NCBI GenBank assembly: GCA_950295325.1
Contig: OX485804.1
Coordinates: 22,444,001 to 22,508,000, forward strand
Length of the DNA stretch: 64,000 nucleotides
Source: Polytrichum commune
Lineage: Eukaryota > Streptophyta > Polytrichopsida > Polytrichales > Polytrichaceae
Direction of reading: 5' to 3'
The notes beneath the pieces were generated by a model, which was not told the DNA's origin, ran no database searches, and was given only the letters and a program-made list of their open reading frames with translations. Below, piece after piece: positions 12,078 through 23,401 of this stretch. Each line of letters begins with the position of its first letter. Position 1 is the first letter of the stretch. The position numbers and the translations under genes are program-made.

Positions 12078-13077
12078 TGGCCGCTTCACACTCTAGCCGT
12101 CCAAGTCAAGAGGCCATGGATTGAATGGGCAACCTTTGTTGAGAGTCCAAAGAAATGGGTTGAAAATAGCCAATAAAATACAGGCATTGGAGCCTTCAGT
12201 CGAGCATAATGTGAACCCTCCAAAGGCCAAGCCCAAAGTCCAAACCCATACCTAAGGATGAAGGAGCATCCCACTTTATTCCATGTCCAAAACAACCCCT
12301 CCAATCTAACGGCCAAGATCTTGTCAGGTTTTTTATTTTTATTACGAACAAGAATCGATAGTCTCCCAACCATAGTTTGGGTTTCCATTCCTATCCAACC
12401 CAAACTTCCTTCGAGACTCCGTCGCCTTGGTCAAAAAGTACTGCCATATAGACATGTTGGAGAGGGACGGCCTTTGGACTTTGGCCTCTAATGTGAAGAT
12501 TCCAGAGGCCGAATTCTTAATTTCTTGCAATATGATTGGTGGAAATCGACAACCTCTCGACCTTTGACCTCTAGTGTGGAGGGTCACGAGACCGAATTCT
12601 TGGTTTCTTGCAATCTGATTGGTGGAAATCGACAGCCTCTCGACCTTTGGCCTCTAGTGTGAAGGGTTGAGAGGCCGAATTCTTGGTTTCTTGCACTCTA
12701 ATTGGTGGAAATCGACAGCCTCGAGACCTTTGGCCTCTAGTGTGGAGGGTTGAGAGGCCGAATTCTTGGTTTCTTGCACTCTAATTGGTGGAAATCGACA
12801 ACCTCTCGACCTTTGGCCTCTAGTGTGAAGGGTTGAGAGGCCGAATTGTTGGTTTCTTGCACTCTAATTGGTGAAAATCGACAGTCTCTCGACCTTTGGC
12901 CTCTAGTGTGGAGGGTTGAGAGGCCGAATTCTTGGTTTCTTGCACTCTAATTGGTGGAAATCGACAGCCTCTCGACCTTTGGCCTCTAGTGTGGAGGGTT
13001 GAGAGGCCGAATTCTTGGTTTCTTGCAATCCGATTGGTGGAAATGGACGGCCTCTCGACCATAGTGTGAATCGGCCC
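12078..13077. mobile_element. Family B Harbinger-like element, 1000 bp, TAA target duplication
   Basis: TAA at 12075-12077 and again at 13078-13080 bound the element exactly. The left end is TGGCCGCTTCACACTCTAG and the right end inverts to GGGCCGATTCACACTATGG. Its 5' half matches the 510-bp copy at 19447-19956, but the 3' half is enlarged by an 83-bp tandem array. It encodes no transposase, so it would depend on one supplied in trans. Confidence 0.8.
12509..13065. repeat. 83-bp tandem repeat (minisatellite) inside family B element
   Basis: The motif CCGAATTCTTGGTTTCTTGC or a variant starts at 12509, 12592, 12675, 12758, 12841, 12924 and 13007, exactly 83 bp apart each time. This gives about 6.7 units. 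Each unit contains TTTGGCCTCTAGTGTGGAGG, a diverged version of the element's own right terminus (GGCCATAGTGTGAA-like). Unit differences are single bases. Confidence 0.95.
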
Positions 13078-13282
13078 TAAGTTAATAATTCCCTCTCTCC
13101 CAACAAACAATTCCGTTTTTTTCTGTTATTGTGCCATGTGGCGGGGTGAGTGCTGAGTCACTCCATTCCTATCAATCAAACATACTTAGGTCAACATGGT
13201 TGTGAAGGTGTGATTGATGATGGGCAGGCAGCAGCATTCTCCCAAATCATCCAAGGATATGCGGAACTATTAGGCATTGTTT

Positions 13283-13400
13283 GAACAAGGGCAGGGCAGG
13301 GCAGGGCAGGACGGCCCCATATTTTCAACGTGCTGGTGGCCATGGCAGCTGAAATATTATTACCGGTAACTTCTTTTTTGGTGCCCGCCCTGCCCTCATG
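13283..13400. repeat. GGGCA/GCCCT-rich inverted repeat
   Basis: GGGCAGGGCAGGGCAGGGCA at about 13287 faces GCCCGCCCTGCCC at about 13384 across an AT-rich centre. The outer flanks (GGCATTGTTTGAACAAGG and the inverse of GTTCAACGCATTCTG) pair weakly. It may be another MITE; boundaries are unclear. Confidence 0.45.
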
Positions 13401-13656
13401 CTCATTCCTTATCAGTTCAACGCATTCTGACACACACTCAGTCCTCTAAATGGTACATACATGCAGAAAAACTAATAAAAACAAAAAAACACACAACACT
13501 GCAGTGTTAAAAAAGAGTATTCGGCAAAGACGATGGAAAGAGTCCTTACCACTACTGTAGTGTATGACCCCTAAGCTCATACAATTATTGTAAGTTTGAA
13601 TGTATACACGACCCAAGGCTTGTGAAGGAAAAAGGTACAATTCACGTGTGCACGTA

Positions 13657-14159
13657 GGGCCACTTCACACATGAGACTGAGAGCCCGTGACCATCACTCT
13701 TCAGGCACTCTCATTGGTGGAAAAGGCGGAGCCGGTCCAAGTTCGCTACTTCACACTACGCTAGAGGGGCCAACGGAGTATGTGAATGCAAGATGGATGT
13801 AAAAGTCTACATGGACTCCTACATGGCATCAAATGGATCATGTTTCATGGTCACTTGGACTATGCTCAAAAACCATCTCTTCGAGGTAGGCCTAACACAA
13901 AACCGGGAGACCATGACACTCCGGACGCTCATGACCGTTGATTTACTCTATTTTATCATGTGTGAGGACTTGCTTGAATGAAAATTCCTTGAAAGAGCAT
14001 TTGGTTGAGGGCCCGGTCACATATGGCTTCACACTGCACTTGAGGGTCCGTGACCACACTACATGATTGTGGAGGTGTGTTGGGACGGCCTTTGGACACT
14101 TTCTTTTGGGCTCTCACGATTTCATGGTCACGGCTCTTGGCTCGTGTGTGAAGTGGCCC
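13657..14159 (+). mobile_element. Family A Harbinger-like MITE, full length (503 bp)
   Basis: Ends GGGCCACTTCACACATGAG and, inverted, GGGCCACTTCACACACGAG, with about 36 bp of imperfect terminal inverted repeat including GTGACCAT. Flanks are GTA (13654-13656) and TTA (14160-14162), one mismatch from a TNA duplication. A 62-codon frame at 13793-13981 is shared with two other copies but looks incidental. Confidence 0.85.
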
Positions 14160-14162
14160 TTA

Positions 14163-15570
14163 TTATACTCATGCTTGTGGAACTAATGAGCTTTTGATTC
14201 TTCATGTCACTAGAAAATCAACACCTTGGTTCAAAAAACAACTGCTTAGGGATAGAATAAATTACTAACATTTGATCGACTTTGGACAGTTTCTTGGCAT
14301 TCAATGATATTTTTCGTTGTGAGGCTCCGGGAGTGATTCCTGCTCGTGTTTCTTTGTTTTTGGTGAAGTCAATTTGTTCATACCAAGTTGGAGTTGCCGT
14401 TATAGGTCGGGCAGGAATCGGGCGAGTTTAAGTTAGATTCTCCCATTTTTTAATGTAACCGGAAAGTCTAGGAGGGTGTCTTTGAATATGAGTTCACATT
14501 TTTCATTTATATATAACTAAAAATCTCCTCATTTTTTATTACCACCTACATGCAAGTGTCTTATCTAGGCATGTTTGCTCCTCTCATCATTCTTGTACTC
14601 CACGTGTAGATTCAAACTCAAAAGATTCTTAAAAGTTTTTTGTGACCTCAAAATAGAAGCTAAAGGAGTGAAATTATTAATTTTCTTTAGGTCATTGACA
14701 TGGGTGTGGGAGATTCCTTCAAAAAGCAAGGAATTTGTCCCCACTTTTGATGACTTTGCGGTTGACTCTACTCCTATCTATAAGTGGACCCTAGTGATTG
14801 GGAGCATGGTAATTGAGTGCTATGAAGCATACCCATGTGAACATTATTCCGGCTTGAAGTGGCTGAAAATTTAGAGTTCTCATGGGATCCAACGTTGGTT
14901 AAGCCCTTGAGGACTAGAAGGCCCAAATGGGCCTCAACACATTCTTTTAAGATAATTATCAGTTTCATGCTGTTTTTTTGTTTGGAACACATGAGGTGCT
15001 TATCACTTGACTAGTTTTCCGTCAAGTAAAGAGATGATTTCACAATCAAGAATCAAACCGCCAACCACTCCGTTCGGTTTGGGTACCTCTCCACTATCAT
15101 CGGGAAGTTTAGGGTCATCTCATATCATTTACTAGCCTCATGTTGTCTTTGTTTAGGGATTGAATTGGCTTTGCCCATAGAGTAGAGTTCTTAGTTTGCT
15201 TTGATTTCTTGCTCATAAATTCACTTGTGCATGAATGTCTCATGTGAGTCATAGAGAGCCAAGCCAAAAATTTGCATCTCCATGTGAGTTGTTTCAGTTG
15301 GATTTGCTTAGCTAGAGATTCATGTTGGAAACTAATAGAGCTAGAAAGAACATAAATACAACTTTGATGTTGCCTCTGGCGTGAGCAATATTGTTGGTTC
15401 ATTTTTTAGTTGGTCTAATCTATACGTAATTTCAAAACGGGCATTACGAGAATTAGAGGGGCCCTGATGATTATTACCTTCTTTCAAAGGTGAACACCTT
15501 GAACATGCATGGACCAGGCACCCGACACCTATTTCCTCCAAGGGCAAGCCCCTAAGTTCCCACATGGTTG
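14163..15570. other. Intergenic DNA with a short dispersed repeat, no gene
   Basis: No recognisable coding region. A segment at about 14985-15120 (CTAGTTTTCCGTCAAGTAAA, then TACCTCTCCACTATCATC) recurs diverged at about 31975-32095 and, in part, near 61685-61735. Confidence 0.4.
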
Positions 15571-15629
15571 GTTGAAAACAATTGGTTCAGTTGGATACCC
15601 CCACTATGATTGGGTAGATAGTAGGTGGT

Positions 15630-15740
15630 AGGGTGCCCCTACAATCAAGTGCTCTTGAAGGTCACCCATCCAAGTACTATTCCAAACTTACGCAGTTTAA
15701 CCCCACATTTCTCATGGGGATTTGGGTTGAGGCCTTGAAT
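15630..15740 (-). pseudogene. 5S rRNA-like pseudogene
   Basis: The + strand GGTCACCCATCCAAGTACTA at 15660-15679 closely matches the reverse complement of the plant 5S rRNA stretch around its internal promoter. In the right order and spacing it is preceded by GGGTGC and CTCTTGAAG, and followed by CGCAGTTTAAC and TTCTCATGGGGAT. These correspond to the 5S end, the helix before it, TTAAGCG and ATCCCATCAGAA. Several insertions and substitutions break the fold, so it is not a working gene. It may be a lone pseudogene or the head of a 5S-derived SINE. Confidence 0.6.
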
Positions 15741-16007
15741 TTAAGCCACCATGTAGATGGAGCTATTGAGAATCTAAGTTAATCCTCACTCTTAATATAA
15801 GGCATCAATGGATGCAAATATAAACAATGAGAAGTCGAGAGCAAGACACACACAAGACAAACTCTTCATTGGAACTCTAAATGATGTGCATGGTTGTTTT
15901 AGGTTGATCGTCTGCTCTACCTCGATAAAGGCCTTCACAATGTTATAAGCACAAAAAGTAAATCATGAAAATATAAGGTCTTCAATGTTCTTTCACATCC
16001 CCCCCTG

Positions 16008-16021
16008 CCCCCCCCCCCCCC
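16008..16021 (+). repeat. Poly-C run (14 C)
   Basis: Fourteen consecutive C after CCCCCCTG. One of eight G or C homopolymers of 12 or more in this window. Confidence 0.9.
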
Positions 16022-16679
16022 AACACACACATAACTTTCTCAAAAACAACATGTGAGGTGTCCCTCATATATTCACCCTTTTTAATTTTCAATTTTTTTT
16101 TCTTCTTCTTATGGAATGCTTTTGCCAAGTCTTGTTTTCTCCCACACCACCACTACCTCATTGTTCATTGTATATGAATTTATGAGGGCTCTATGGTAAG
16201 GCTTGACATTGCTAAGAATGGAAACCACACTCCACAAAGACACATGTTACAATGAGATGAACTAATGTGCTCCACACATATTATCCACTCAACTAGGTTC
16301 AATTGTTAACTCGGCTATAAAAATGCATGTGATCACTTCAATAGAAACATATCTTCACCCTAGTCTTCTAACCTTTCAAAAAATGACCTCTAATTCCAAA
16401 ACTTGAGATGACAATCTAAGTGATTTGTAATTGATAATCGAATGAGGCAATTCCCAATTTGATCTAACTGCCCAATTGGAATGTAGAGTTGGAATGGGCA
16501 GCAATATGTATATGACCTTATTGTGGGCACTTCCAATTCCGCTTAAATTTCTGGCCATTGGAGCGGAGTAATTAAAATTGCTAGCTTTGGTTAGCAAAAC
16601 GAATCACATACTTTTTCGATTTAAGTTTCATAATTTGGAGTTGAGATGCAAATGTTATGAAATATCAACACATCGATGT

Positions 16680-16885
16680 TCTTTCTCTTTAAGTGATCAC
16701 ATAGGCCATCCCAATTGTGTTAATAATCCAGTCTAGTCTGATTAATATGAATTGAGCACCCAATCCAAGCTCATTTGTAACATGCCTCTTTTTGGTGTCC
16801 ATTCCACACTACTCAAACCTTGTTATATACCACTCAAACCTAAGTGTCCAATCAAGAAGAGTGACCACATAATTCCCCCACACAC
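16680..16885 (+). repeat. Dispersed repeat family M, copy
   Basis: Contains GATCACATAGGCCATCCCAA, TTGTGTTAATAATCCAGT, CCTCTTTTTGGTGTCCATTC and CTAAGTGTCCAATCAAGAAG in the family order. Confidence 0.55.
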
Positions 16886-17876
16886 CTTATTACGCTCTCA
16901 GGTAAGTCGTAGTATTATGCACCCTAATTATATGATCCGGTGTGGCATAAATTTGATGAACCATCCTAAATCGTGTTGGTGTTCATAAATTTGTCATGTA
17001 TCACATGAGACGTATGACACCCTCTCTAGTTGCCACCCCCAACAATTGCAAGACAATTAATGCAGGTTGATGATGAATATATAGGACCAAACTAAATCAT
17101 ATGTTTGGTATAGTGATTGGATCATGACATGATCACAAAGTTTCCGACTAAACAAAGTGGAGATGATTCAAATGTTATGAAATTAGATCAAAATTGCAAG
17201 ACTATGCACAAGGCAAACCATTTGGCCTTTCTTGTGTATCGTATGGGTACCTACACACCCAGATGCGAGGCACCGTATGTCAATTGAAGTACGCAGTTGT
17301 ATTGCTGGCAGTTCCAAGTCCACCAAAAAAAAATATTATGGGCGTTGAATCAATTATGGGATTGTCTCATCTAGGTAGCAATTGTGAATTGTGAAGTTTG
17401 TTGTTTTGAGTTTTAGAACCAGAGTTGTGATTTGCAAAATTAAAGAGGGACCCAAAAAAAGAAAAAGAAAAGAAAAATCAACAATGACATAATAGATCCT
17501 CCCAATTGTGTTAACTATTGAATTCGGAATGATGTATAAGGCAAACAACCTTAATTCGGTTCTTTATTTTAATCACACACCTTTATTTGAGTGGTATGTG
17601 GTTCGGTGCAGCTCCAAGAACGGATATAAAGAAAGACACGTGTTTAGAAATCAAGAGGAAAGTGGTTGTGGACTCAATTTGGATTTGTTGACCGTTTCTT
17701 ACTAATTACATGTTTCATATCCCAAGAGAAAGTGGGATAGTCGGGAAAATCTATCCATTTAAGACCCATCTACCTTATCCATTTTAACACACATGGTCCA
17801 ATCTCATCACAAAGCATGTCTTGCGGTGTCCATTTCTTGAATACAAGCCTTGCCACAAACCACGTAGGACCACTTT

Positions 17877-18581
17877 GGGCCACTTCATCAGACACAAGCT
17901 CATGACCGTGACCATGTGATTGGGAGGGCCTTTGACTATGACACGGTCTGCTGGAATTTGCGTTAGCCCTAACTCTAGGAGGTGGGCCTAATGCAAATAT
18001 TGACAAAGAATGAAACATTACTCACATTCTGCCATGTAAGAATCCATGTAGACTTGTCACTTCTTGTGGCCCTTAGACCTTCGCCTTCTAATGTGAAGTG
18101 AACTTGGACGGTCCCGACCTTTTCAGCCAATGAGAGATCTTAGAGCTAGCTAGTTCTCATGGGTCGCAATCCTAAGTTCCAAACCCCTTGAGGTCAATCC
18201 ATGTGATCTCTGCCATTGAGAACATAGAAGCTAGGACTTCCACTTCACACGCGGCCTCAAGTCCTATGTCCCAAGTGTGACACGGATGCCTACACGACAC
18301 CAACTTTTTGGAGACGAGGCTCGAGACTTGTGTCGAGAGTCGACTTCACCAAAGAGGTCGACCCAACGCTCAACACCACCCCTGCAAAATGTTTGTACAC
18401 AAAATCATCAAGACCCCAACTTTGATGATAATCAACCATATTTTAGTGATTCCTCGAGGCTCAAAAGTCGTGTCGGGACTTGGGACCCCCCATCCATGTG
18501 AACCGACCCTTAGAATGGAACGCAATGCAATGCAAAGCAACGGTCACGGGCCTCGAGTCTCGAACATGTGTGAGGTGGCGC
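17877..18581 (-). mobile_element. Family A element (reverse, degraded) split by a family C element
   Basis: GGGCCACTTCATCAGACACA at 17877 and the right part GGTCACGGGCCTCGAGTCTC to about 18581 are the two ends of one A element in reverse. The A body runs to CAGCCAATGAGAGA at about 18137, is broken by the C insertion at TTA, and resumes with AATGGAACG. The 3-bp flanks no longer match. Confidence 0.75.
18144..18509. mobile_element. Family C Harbinger-like MITE nested in family A, TTA duplication
   Basis: TTA at 18141-18143 and 18510-18512 flank a 366-bp element. The right end inverts to GGGTCGGTTCACATGGATGG and the left end keeps GTTCTCATGGGTCG. It aligns along its length with 19394-20259 minus that copy's insert. 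Inside, GAGGCTCGAGACTTGTGTCG and ATGATAATCAACCATATTTT are shared. Confidence 0.75.
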
Positions 18582-19393
18582 ACGATCAAGCATAGAAGGC
18601 GCTTGGTTAAGAAGGAGTATGATAAGCATAGAAGGAAGAGTCATGGTACGTTCGGCCCACATAGGGTTTGTTAGTGCCTCTCCTCCGTACGCCGACAAAC
18701 ACACGCATGCATATACTTAAGTTACTTCCAACGGAGACTGGTGTTCACACATGCACTGGCCATGCAGCAGTACCTTACCTGCAGGCAAGCCCATGTTACT
18801 GCACCACTCATTCATTCCCCAGGGGAACAATAATAAGAAGCTGTGCTGATTGACCCAATCAGGAGGCAACAGGAGCACCGCTCGATGAAAGAAAACACAA
18901 CGACCAAACGATTTCATATCTTTTTACACAATATTGTAAACATATATAGGAGCCTGTATAATACAGGCTACATGGAATTCTCGGATGCCATGCCTCTCGC
19001 CTCTCAATCATCCCATACTATAACGCCCTGAAATAGTAGTATGCAGCCTGGATGGTTTTTCTATTCTTTTCTGTTCTGTCCTGTTCTGTTTGAATTCTGA
19101 AAAGTGGAGTTGACCCTGGAGTTAAATTTGAGTACCAGGGATTAGTTCCGAGTGGAGTTATCTGAGATGAATCTATAGATAGGGAGTCCAGGTTTTTATG
19201 TTGGGTGGATGCATGAAAGGTACGCTTATATGTGAGAATTCCCCACAGCCCATAAGACATGAGGCTCTACCTCCTTACTTATCAAAGGATATGTGTTACA
19301 TAGTATGTGGATATGCGTGCACTTGTTTTCTAGCAAGAGGATGGTATTCAACTTGGATCTCCTTGAGCAAGGCTACACCGATTATGGTATTTA

Positions 19394-20259
19394 GGGCCAG
19401 TTCACATGGGGTCTTACATTACTTGAGGTCCATCCGTGCAATCTAAGGGATGCTTCACGTTATGGTCGTCCAAGTCGAGTGGTCGTGGGATCGAATGGCC
19501 AAACTTTGTTGAGGGTCCAAAGAAATGGGCTGAAAATACATAGCCAATAAAAATTTATATATACAGGAAGTGGAGCCTTCGGCCGGGCATAGTGTGAAGC
19601 TTCCAAAGGCCAAGCCCAAAGTTCAAAGGAAGAAGGAGCACCCCACTTTATTCCCTGCCCAAAACAACCCCTCCAATCTAATGACCAAGGTCTTGCTAGT
19701 TTTTTCTTTTTTTATGAAAAAAAACCGACGGCCTCCCAACCGTAGTTTGGGTTTCCATTCTTGTCCGACTCAAACCTCCTCTGAGAGTCCATCACCTTGG
19801 TCAAAAAGTACTGCCATGTAGGCAGTTTGGAGAGCGACGGGCTTTGGACTTTGGCCTCTAGTGTGAAGGGTCGAGAGGCCGAATTCTTGGTTTCTTGCAA
19901 TCTGATAGGTGGAAATCAATGGCCTCTTGACCTTTGGCCATAGTGTGAAGCGGCCCTTAGTTGTTGAGAGCTTGGAAGCTAGGACTTACCACTTCACACG
20001 GGGTCCCAAGTTCCAAGTATGACATGATGTCTACATGGCAACATTTTTGGAGGTGAGGCTTGGGACTTGTGTTGAGAGTTGGGTTGAGCAAAAAAGTCCC
20101 GTGGACATTTTTGCTTTAAATAATCAAGATCAGACTTTAATGATAATTAACCACATTTTTATGGTTTCTTGAGGCTCAATTGTTGGGACTTGGCCTCCAT
20201 GTTAGGACTCGCTACCATGAGTGGGACTTGGGACTTGGGGACTTCATGTGAACCGGTCC
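19394..20259. mobile_element. Family C element, copy 2, interrupted by a family B element
   Basis: Starts GGGCCAGTTCACATGGGGTC after TTA (19391-19393) and ends ATGTGAACCGGTCC. The body matches 18144-18509, but a 510-bp B element lies between CGTGCAATC and GTTGAGAGC. Without the insert the element is 356 bp. The right flank ATA differs from TTA by one base. Confidence 0.75.
19447..19956. mobile_element. Family B element (510 bp) nested in family C; single 83-bp unit
   Basis: Right end inverts to GGGCCGCTTCACACTATGGC; left end GGGATGCTTCACGTTATGG. Flanks TAA (19444-19446) and TTA (19957-19959) are both TWA but not identical. It aligns with the 5' half of 12078-13077 and has only one 83-bp unit next to its right end. 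It therefore shows the element before array expansion. Confidence 0.75.
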
Positions 20260-20261
20260 AT

Positions 20262-20812
20262 AGTGTTACATACACTATTTGCGAAAGGCATAAACTAGAT
20301 CCCTAGAGATCTCAAAGTGTTGCGTTCGCTAATTGTCAATATGATACTATTCATCAACATAAGGTGGAAAATTATTTACACTATGACATTAGGCATAGCA
20401 CATTGGGATGCTTGAGTATATAGTTTGTGTTTTAGTATCCAAGGGGAATGCATTATTGAGCACACTAACTGCAAGTGTCATGTGTTCACATTTTAGTATG
20501 TAAGAGGAAGATATCGTTGAGCATACTAATGTGAGGTGTCATTTGTGTGCACTTTATTCAACTTGTACACCATTGTGGACCATGTGGATACACCTCATAA
20601 CATTATTGAACAAAATCATGCCAAGTTATAAGCACACTTGAACACCAAGTGTCATGAGGTGACACTAATGATGAACTTGTTAATCATTGGTGTACACCTA
20701 GCATATGCCTCAAAATAGGTTCAACGACACTATTACACATGTGCACTAAATACCATAAACATTGTAGTGGACACAAGTCATAATCTCTTCAAGAAGAGGA
20801 GGATCAAACAAT
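20262..20812 (+). repeat. Dispersed repeat family J, copy 1
   Basis: Shares with 34725 and 52190 the order AACTAGAT-CCTAGAG, GATACTATTCATCAACATAA, GCACATTGGGATGCTTGAG, AAGGGGAATG, AAGTGTCATGTGTTCACATT, CAACTTGTACACCATTGTG, GACACTA-ATACCATAA. It starts directly at the right end of the C element. Non-coding. Confidence 0.6.
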
Positions 20813-20951
20813 CAAGTGTTGTTGTCCATGATGCCACGACATGAACTTGAGCAAGGTGTATATCTTAAATTGGAAAAGGGGAATATGAAACCCCTCATGA
20901 ACAACATTTAGTGTATGAAAAAATTTGATTACATGCAATAAATATGGGGTT

Positions 20952-21099
20952 GCACAACATTACTCAACGATTTGGGCCCTTGTAATATAACATTGGGATG
21001 TTGGGAGCTTAGTCATAGTTTGAGTCTCCCTAATCATCCCACTATTATATTCAAGGGGCCCACAAAATAAGCGTTGAGTGCTGAGTAATGTTCTGTGAC
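20952..21099. mobile_element. Foldback MITE (family O), copy 2
   Basis: Arms GCACAACATTACTCAACG and TTGAGTGCTGAGTAATGTTC are inverse, and both contain the TTTGGGCCC/GGGGCCCACAAA segment of the copy at 5692-5852. It differs from copy 1 by many substitutions. Confidence 0.6.
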
Positions 21100-22265
21100 C
21101 TCAAATCAAACTTGTATCATAAAATGTGATGTCAAAACATGATCTAGAGGTGATTCATGAGTCGAAATAAGTTGGCTTGGAGATGATGTCCCTCGAAGAT
21201 GATATTTGGAGATAGGACATTCATATCGTTGGAACAAAGAACATTGTCACCACCAAATTGTAATCACAAGCAATGTCTTTAAAAATGAATCATAGTATAA
21301 AGCATATTTGGAAATTCACTTGAACCTTGATCAATTGGTCAAAACTAATAGTTGCATTTAGTAAAATATTCATGTCAACAACATTGATACTTACTATATA
21401 TTACATTATCTAGCAACAAAACATAAAATGAAAGGGTGAGATCCAAGGAAGACTATATTAAAGTAAGATGTGCATATGAGATAGGTTGTTCAACCTAGGC
21501 CCTTGTTTATGTAGAATCACATTGTGCACACACATAAAAACTAGAAAAAACCTCAAATAAAGAGTCATGTTACGAGGCTTGTAAATGCAATTGAAAAAAA
21601 AAAAGTTGTTGGAGCTTGTTTTGGTCCTCGAAGCCTCTTGGTATGACTTGACTCCTATAGAGGTTGAGATTGGGATGTGTATGTGACCTTTCCTCGATTA
21701 TCTAACTATAAAGCTATTTGTGTTGTGACTAGGTTGTGGTTGAGGTTGAGTGTGATCTTGCTCTTTAGAAGCCAGTGGTTGTGCATAATGATGCACGTAA
21801 GACTTTATTAGTACACGATCATAAAAGTGGCACACATATTTTGAGGTTGGGGGTGAGCATGTGGCCCTTCCTCAGTCCATATCATCATCCAAATATCGAG
21901 GTTTTGGCATTGGCATAATATTGTTTAGACATTTTTATGCTAACTATTTTGCCTCAACGAGTAGCCTAGGCAAGCTAAACCCAACCTTTGGGATAAGCAG
22001 AAACTCATATAAATTACATCCAACCTTAACGTACATGCAATTAACTTGCACTAAATGTTTACTGTAATGGCTTTTGATGCATTCTATAGGGTGAACACAT
22101 CATATTAGTAGGATTTAGGGTCCTACCCGACATGTCTATTGACTCAAAATTGATACAAAATGTCCACTCCCACAGTTATAAAATGGATGGGTTGGGTTGG
22201 GCTTATGATTCCCAATCGATGCGATGTGGTTGGGGTGGTGTGCAAACAACCATGACCACGTAAGG
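21100..22265. other. Intergenic DNA, no gene seen
   Basis: AT-rich, without recognisable coding sequence or clear element ends. Confidence 0.4.
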
Positions 22266-22269
22266 TAGA

Positions 22270-22400
22270 CAACCCTTGTTTGGTTACCTCTCTTATTAGA
22301 ACACTTATATTTGAGTGGCATGTGGTTTGGCATGGCTCCAAGAACAAATTCCACAAAGACATATCTTCAATAGAGATTGGACTAGTTGCTCAAAATATGA
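22270..22400 (-). repeat. Dispersed repeat family M, copy (reverse)
   Basis: TTATATTTGAGTGGCATGTG, GGCTCCAAGAACAAATTCC and GAGATTGGACTAGTTGCTC are the reverse of the M order seen at 49160-49330. Confidence 0.55.
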
Positions 22401-22432
22401 TGATAACCCATTCTACACTGAACATAATATGT

Positions 22433-22449
22433 GGGGGGGGGGGGGGGGG
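22433..22449 (+). repeat. Poly-G run (17 G)
   Basis: Seventeen consecutive G, followed by AGGGGAG. Length in the assembly may be inexact because of slippage. Confidence 0.9.
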
Positions 22450-22604
22450 AGGGGAGCCTCCGAAATCATAAAGAAAGTGGCTGTAACGGCCTCGATTTCG
22501 GTTTTGTGCATCACCTTATGCATTTCACATCCTGGGAGAAGTGGACTACTTAGTTGGGGGAAAAGTAACCATTTTAAGACTCATCTACTTAAGGAGATAA
22601 CTAC

Positions 22605-22835
22605 AGAGCAGTGTGGGGGAGAGTTTCGGGCATAATCTGCTGAGATCCTAGTGTTTCCCAAGTGCAACCGGTTACATGGTGATATGTGACGGTTTCCCTT
22701 CATTAAAATGGGGTAGATTCCATGAGTTCCTCCAAACCGGTCGGTGAGTCGCCTGAAGCCGTGAGCCATCAACCGGTCATTTCACAAACCCAGCCGGTTC
22801 ATCTGCAAGTAGCAGCCGGTTCTCCCCGTTCCTGG
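22605..22835 (+). repeat. Dispersed repeat family L, copy at the CSLA promoter edge
   Basis: L series in order: GTGTGGGGGAGAGTTTCGGG, GCAACCGGTTACATGGTGA, GGGGTAGATTCCATGAGTTC, CATCAACCGGTCATTTCAC, CAGCCGGTTCTCCCCGTTCC. It is the most GC-rich copy and retains four CCGG-containing motifs. It ends about 1.5 kb before the CSLA ATG. Confidence 0.6.
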
Positions 22836-23401
22836 CTACAGAGGAGGGGATGGCGTTGTTACTACAATGTGGTCTGGAACTAGCTAGGGGCTACAGGGGG
22901 TGTCCACATACTGGAAATGGCACACATGTGGCCTAATGAAAGGGGCATCACATGATCAATATTAGGAAGTAGCATAGAGGAGGCACACTAGCCATGCTGC
23001 AGGCAGGCACAAGGGAGCCCAAAAGGAGGCGGAGGTTAATATTAACTGCAAAGTGGCCAATTTGGGGAATGGGGAAACTGAGAGTTTATGATGTTTTGTG
23101 GGAGGGGGGGCTTATAAGGGCAAAGTGTCAGGACAAAGTGCAATCCACGTTGGCAGCGGACTCACTCAGCAGATCAGCAGCAGGAGTAGCGTAGTAGCTT
23201 GCTGGGCCACCCTCCTCATCTCATCACAAACTTGTTGCTGCTGGCGGGGTGCCCAGGAAAGCGGGATCTGGCTCTTAAGCTTGGCTTTGTACTTTAGTGG
23301 TTTTGCAGATTCCAGCCTCTCCGCATTCTCTCTGCTGTAGTGTCAACGGTCCACCCCACCCAGCGGCCGGGAAGAGCACGAAGGGGAGGAGCACTTGGAA
23401 T

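Noticed and set aside
12509..13065. CRISPR-like array
   Set aside because: Units are contiguous with no unique spacers, and the host genome is a plant.
12820..13110. 96-codon minus-strand frame with repeating peptide, possible repeat protein
   Set aside because: The peptide periodicity follows from the 83-bp DNA repeat, and 83 is not a multiple of 3, so the frame changes from unit to unit.
14575..15565. Cluster of 70-99 codon frames on both strands as a gene
   Set aside because: Frames overlap on opposite strands, lack splice-consistent joins and known motifs, and include a dispersed repeat.
15630..15740. Functional 5S rRNA gene
   Set aside because: Helices and part of the internal promoter are disrupted, and no tandem array is present.
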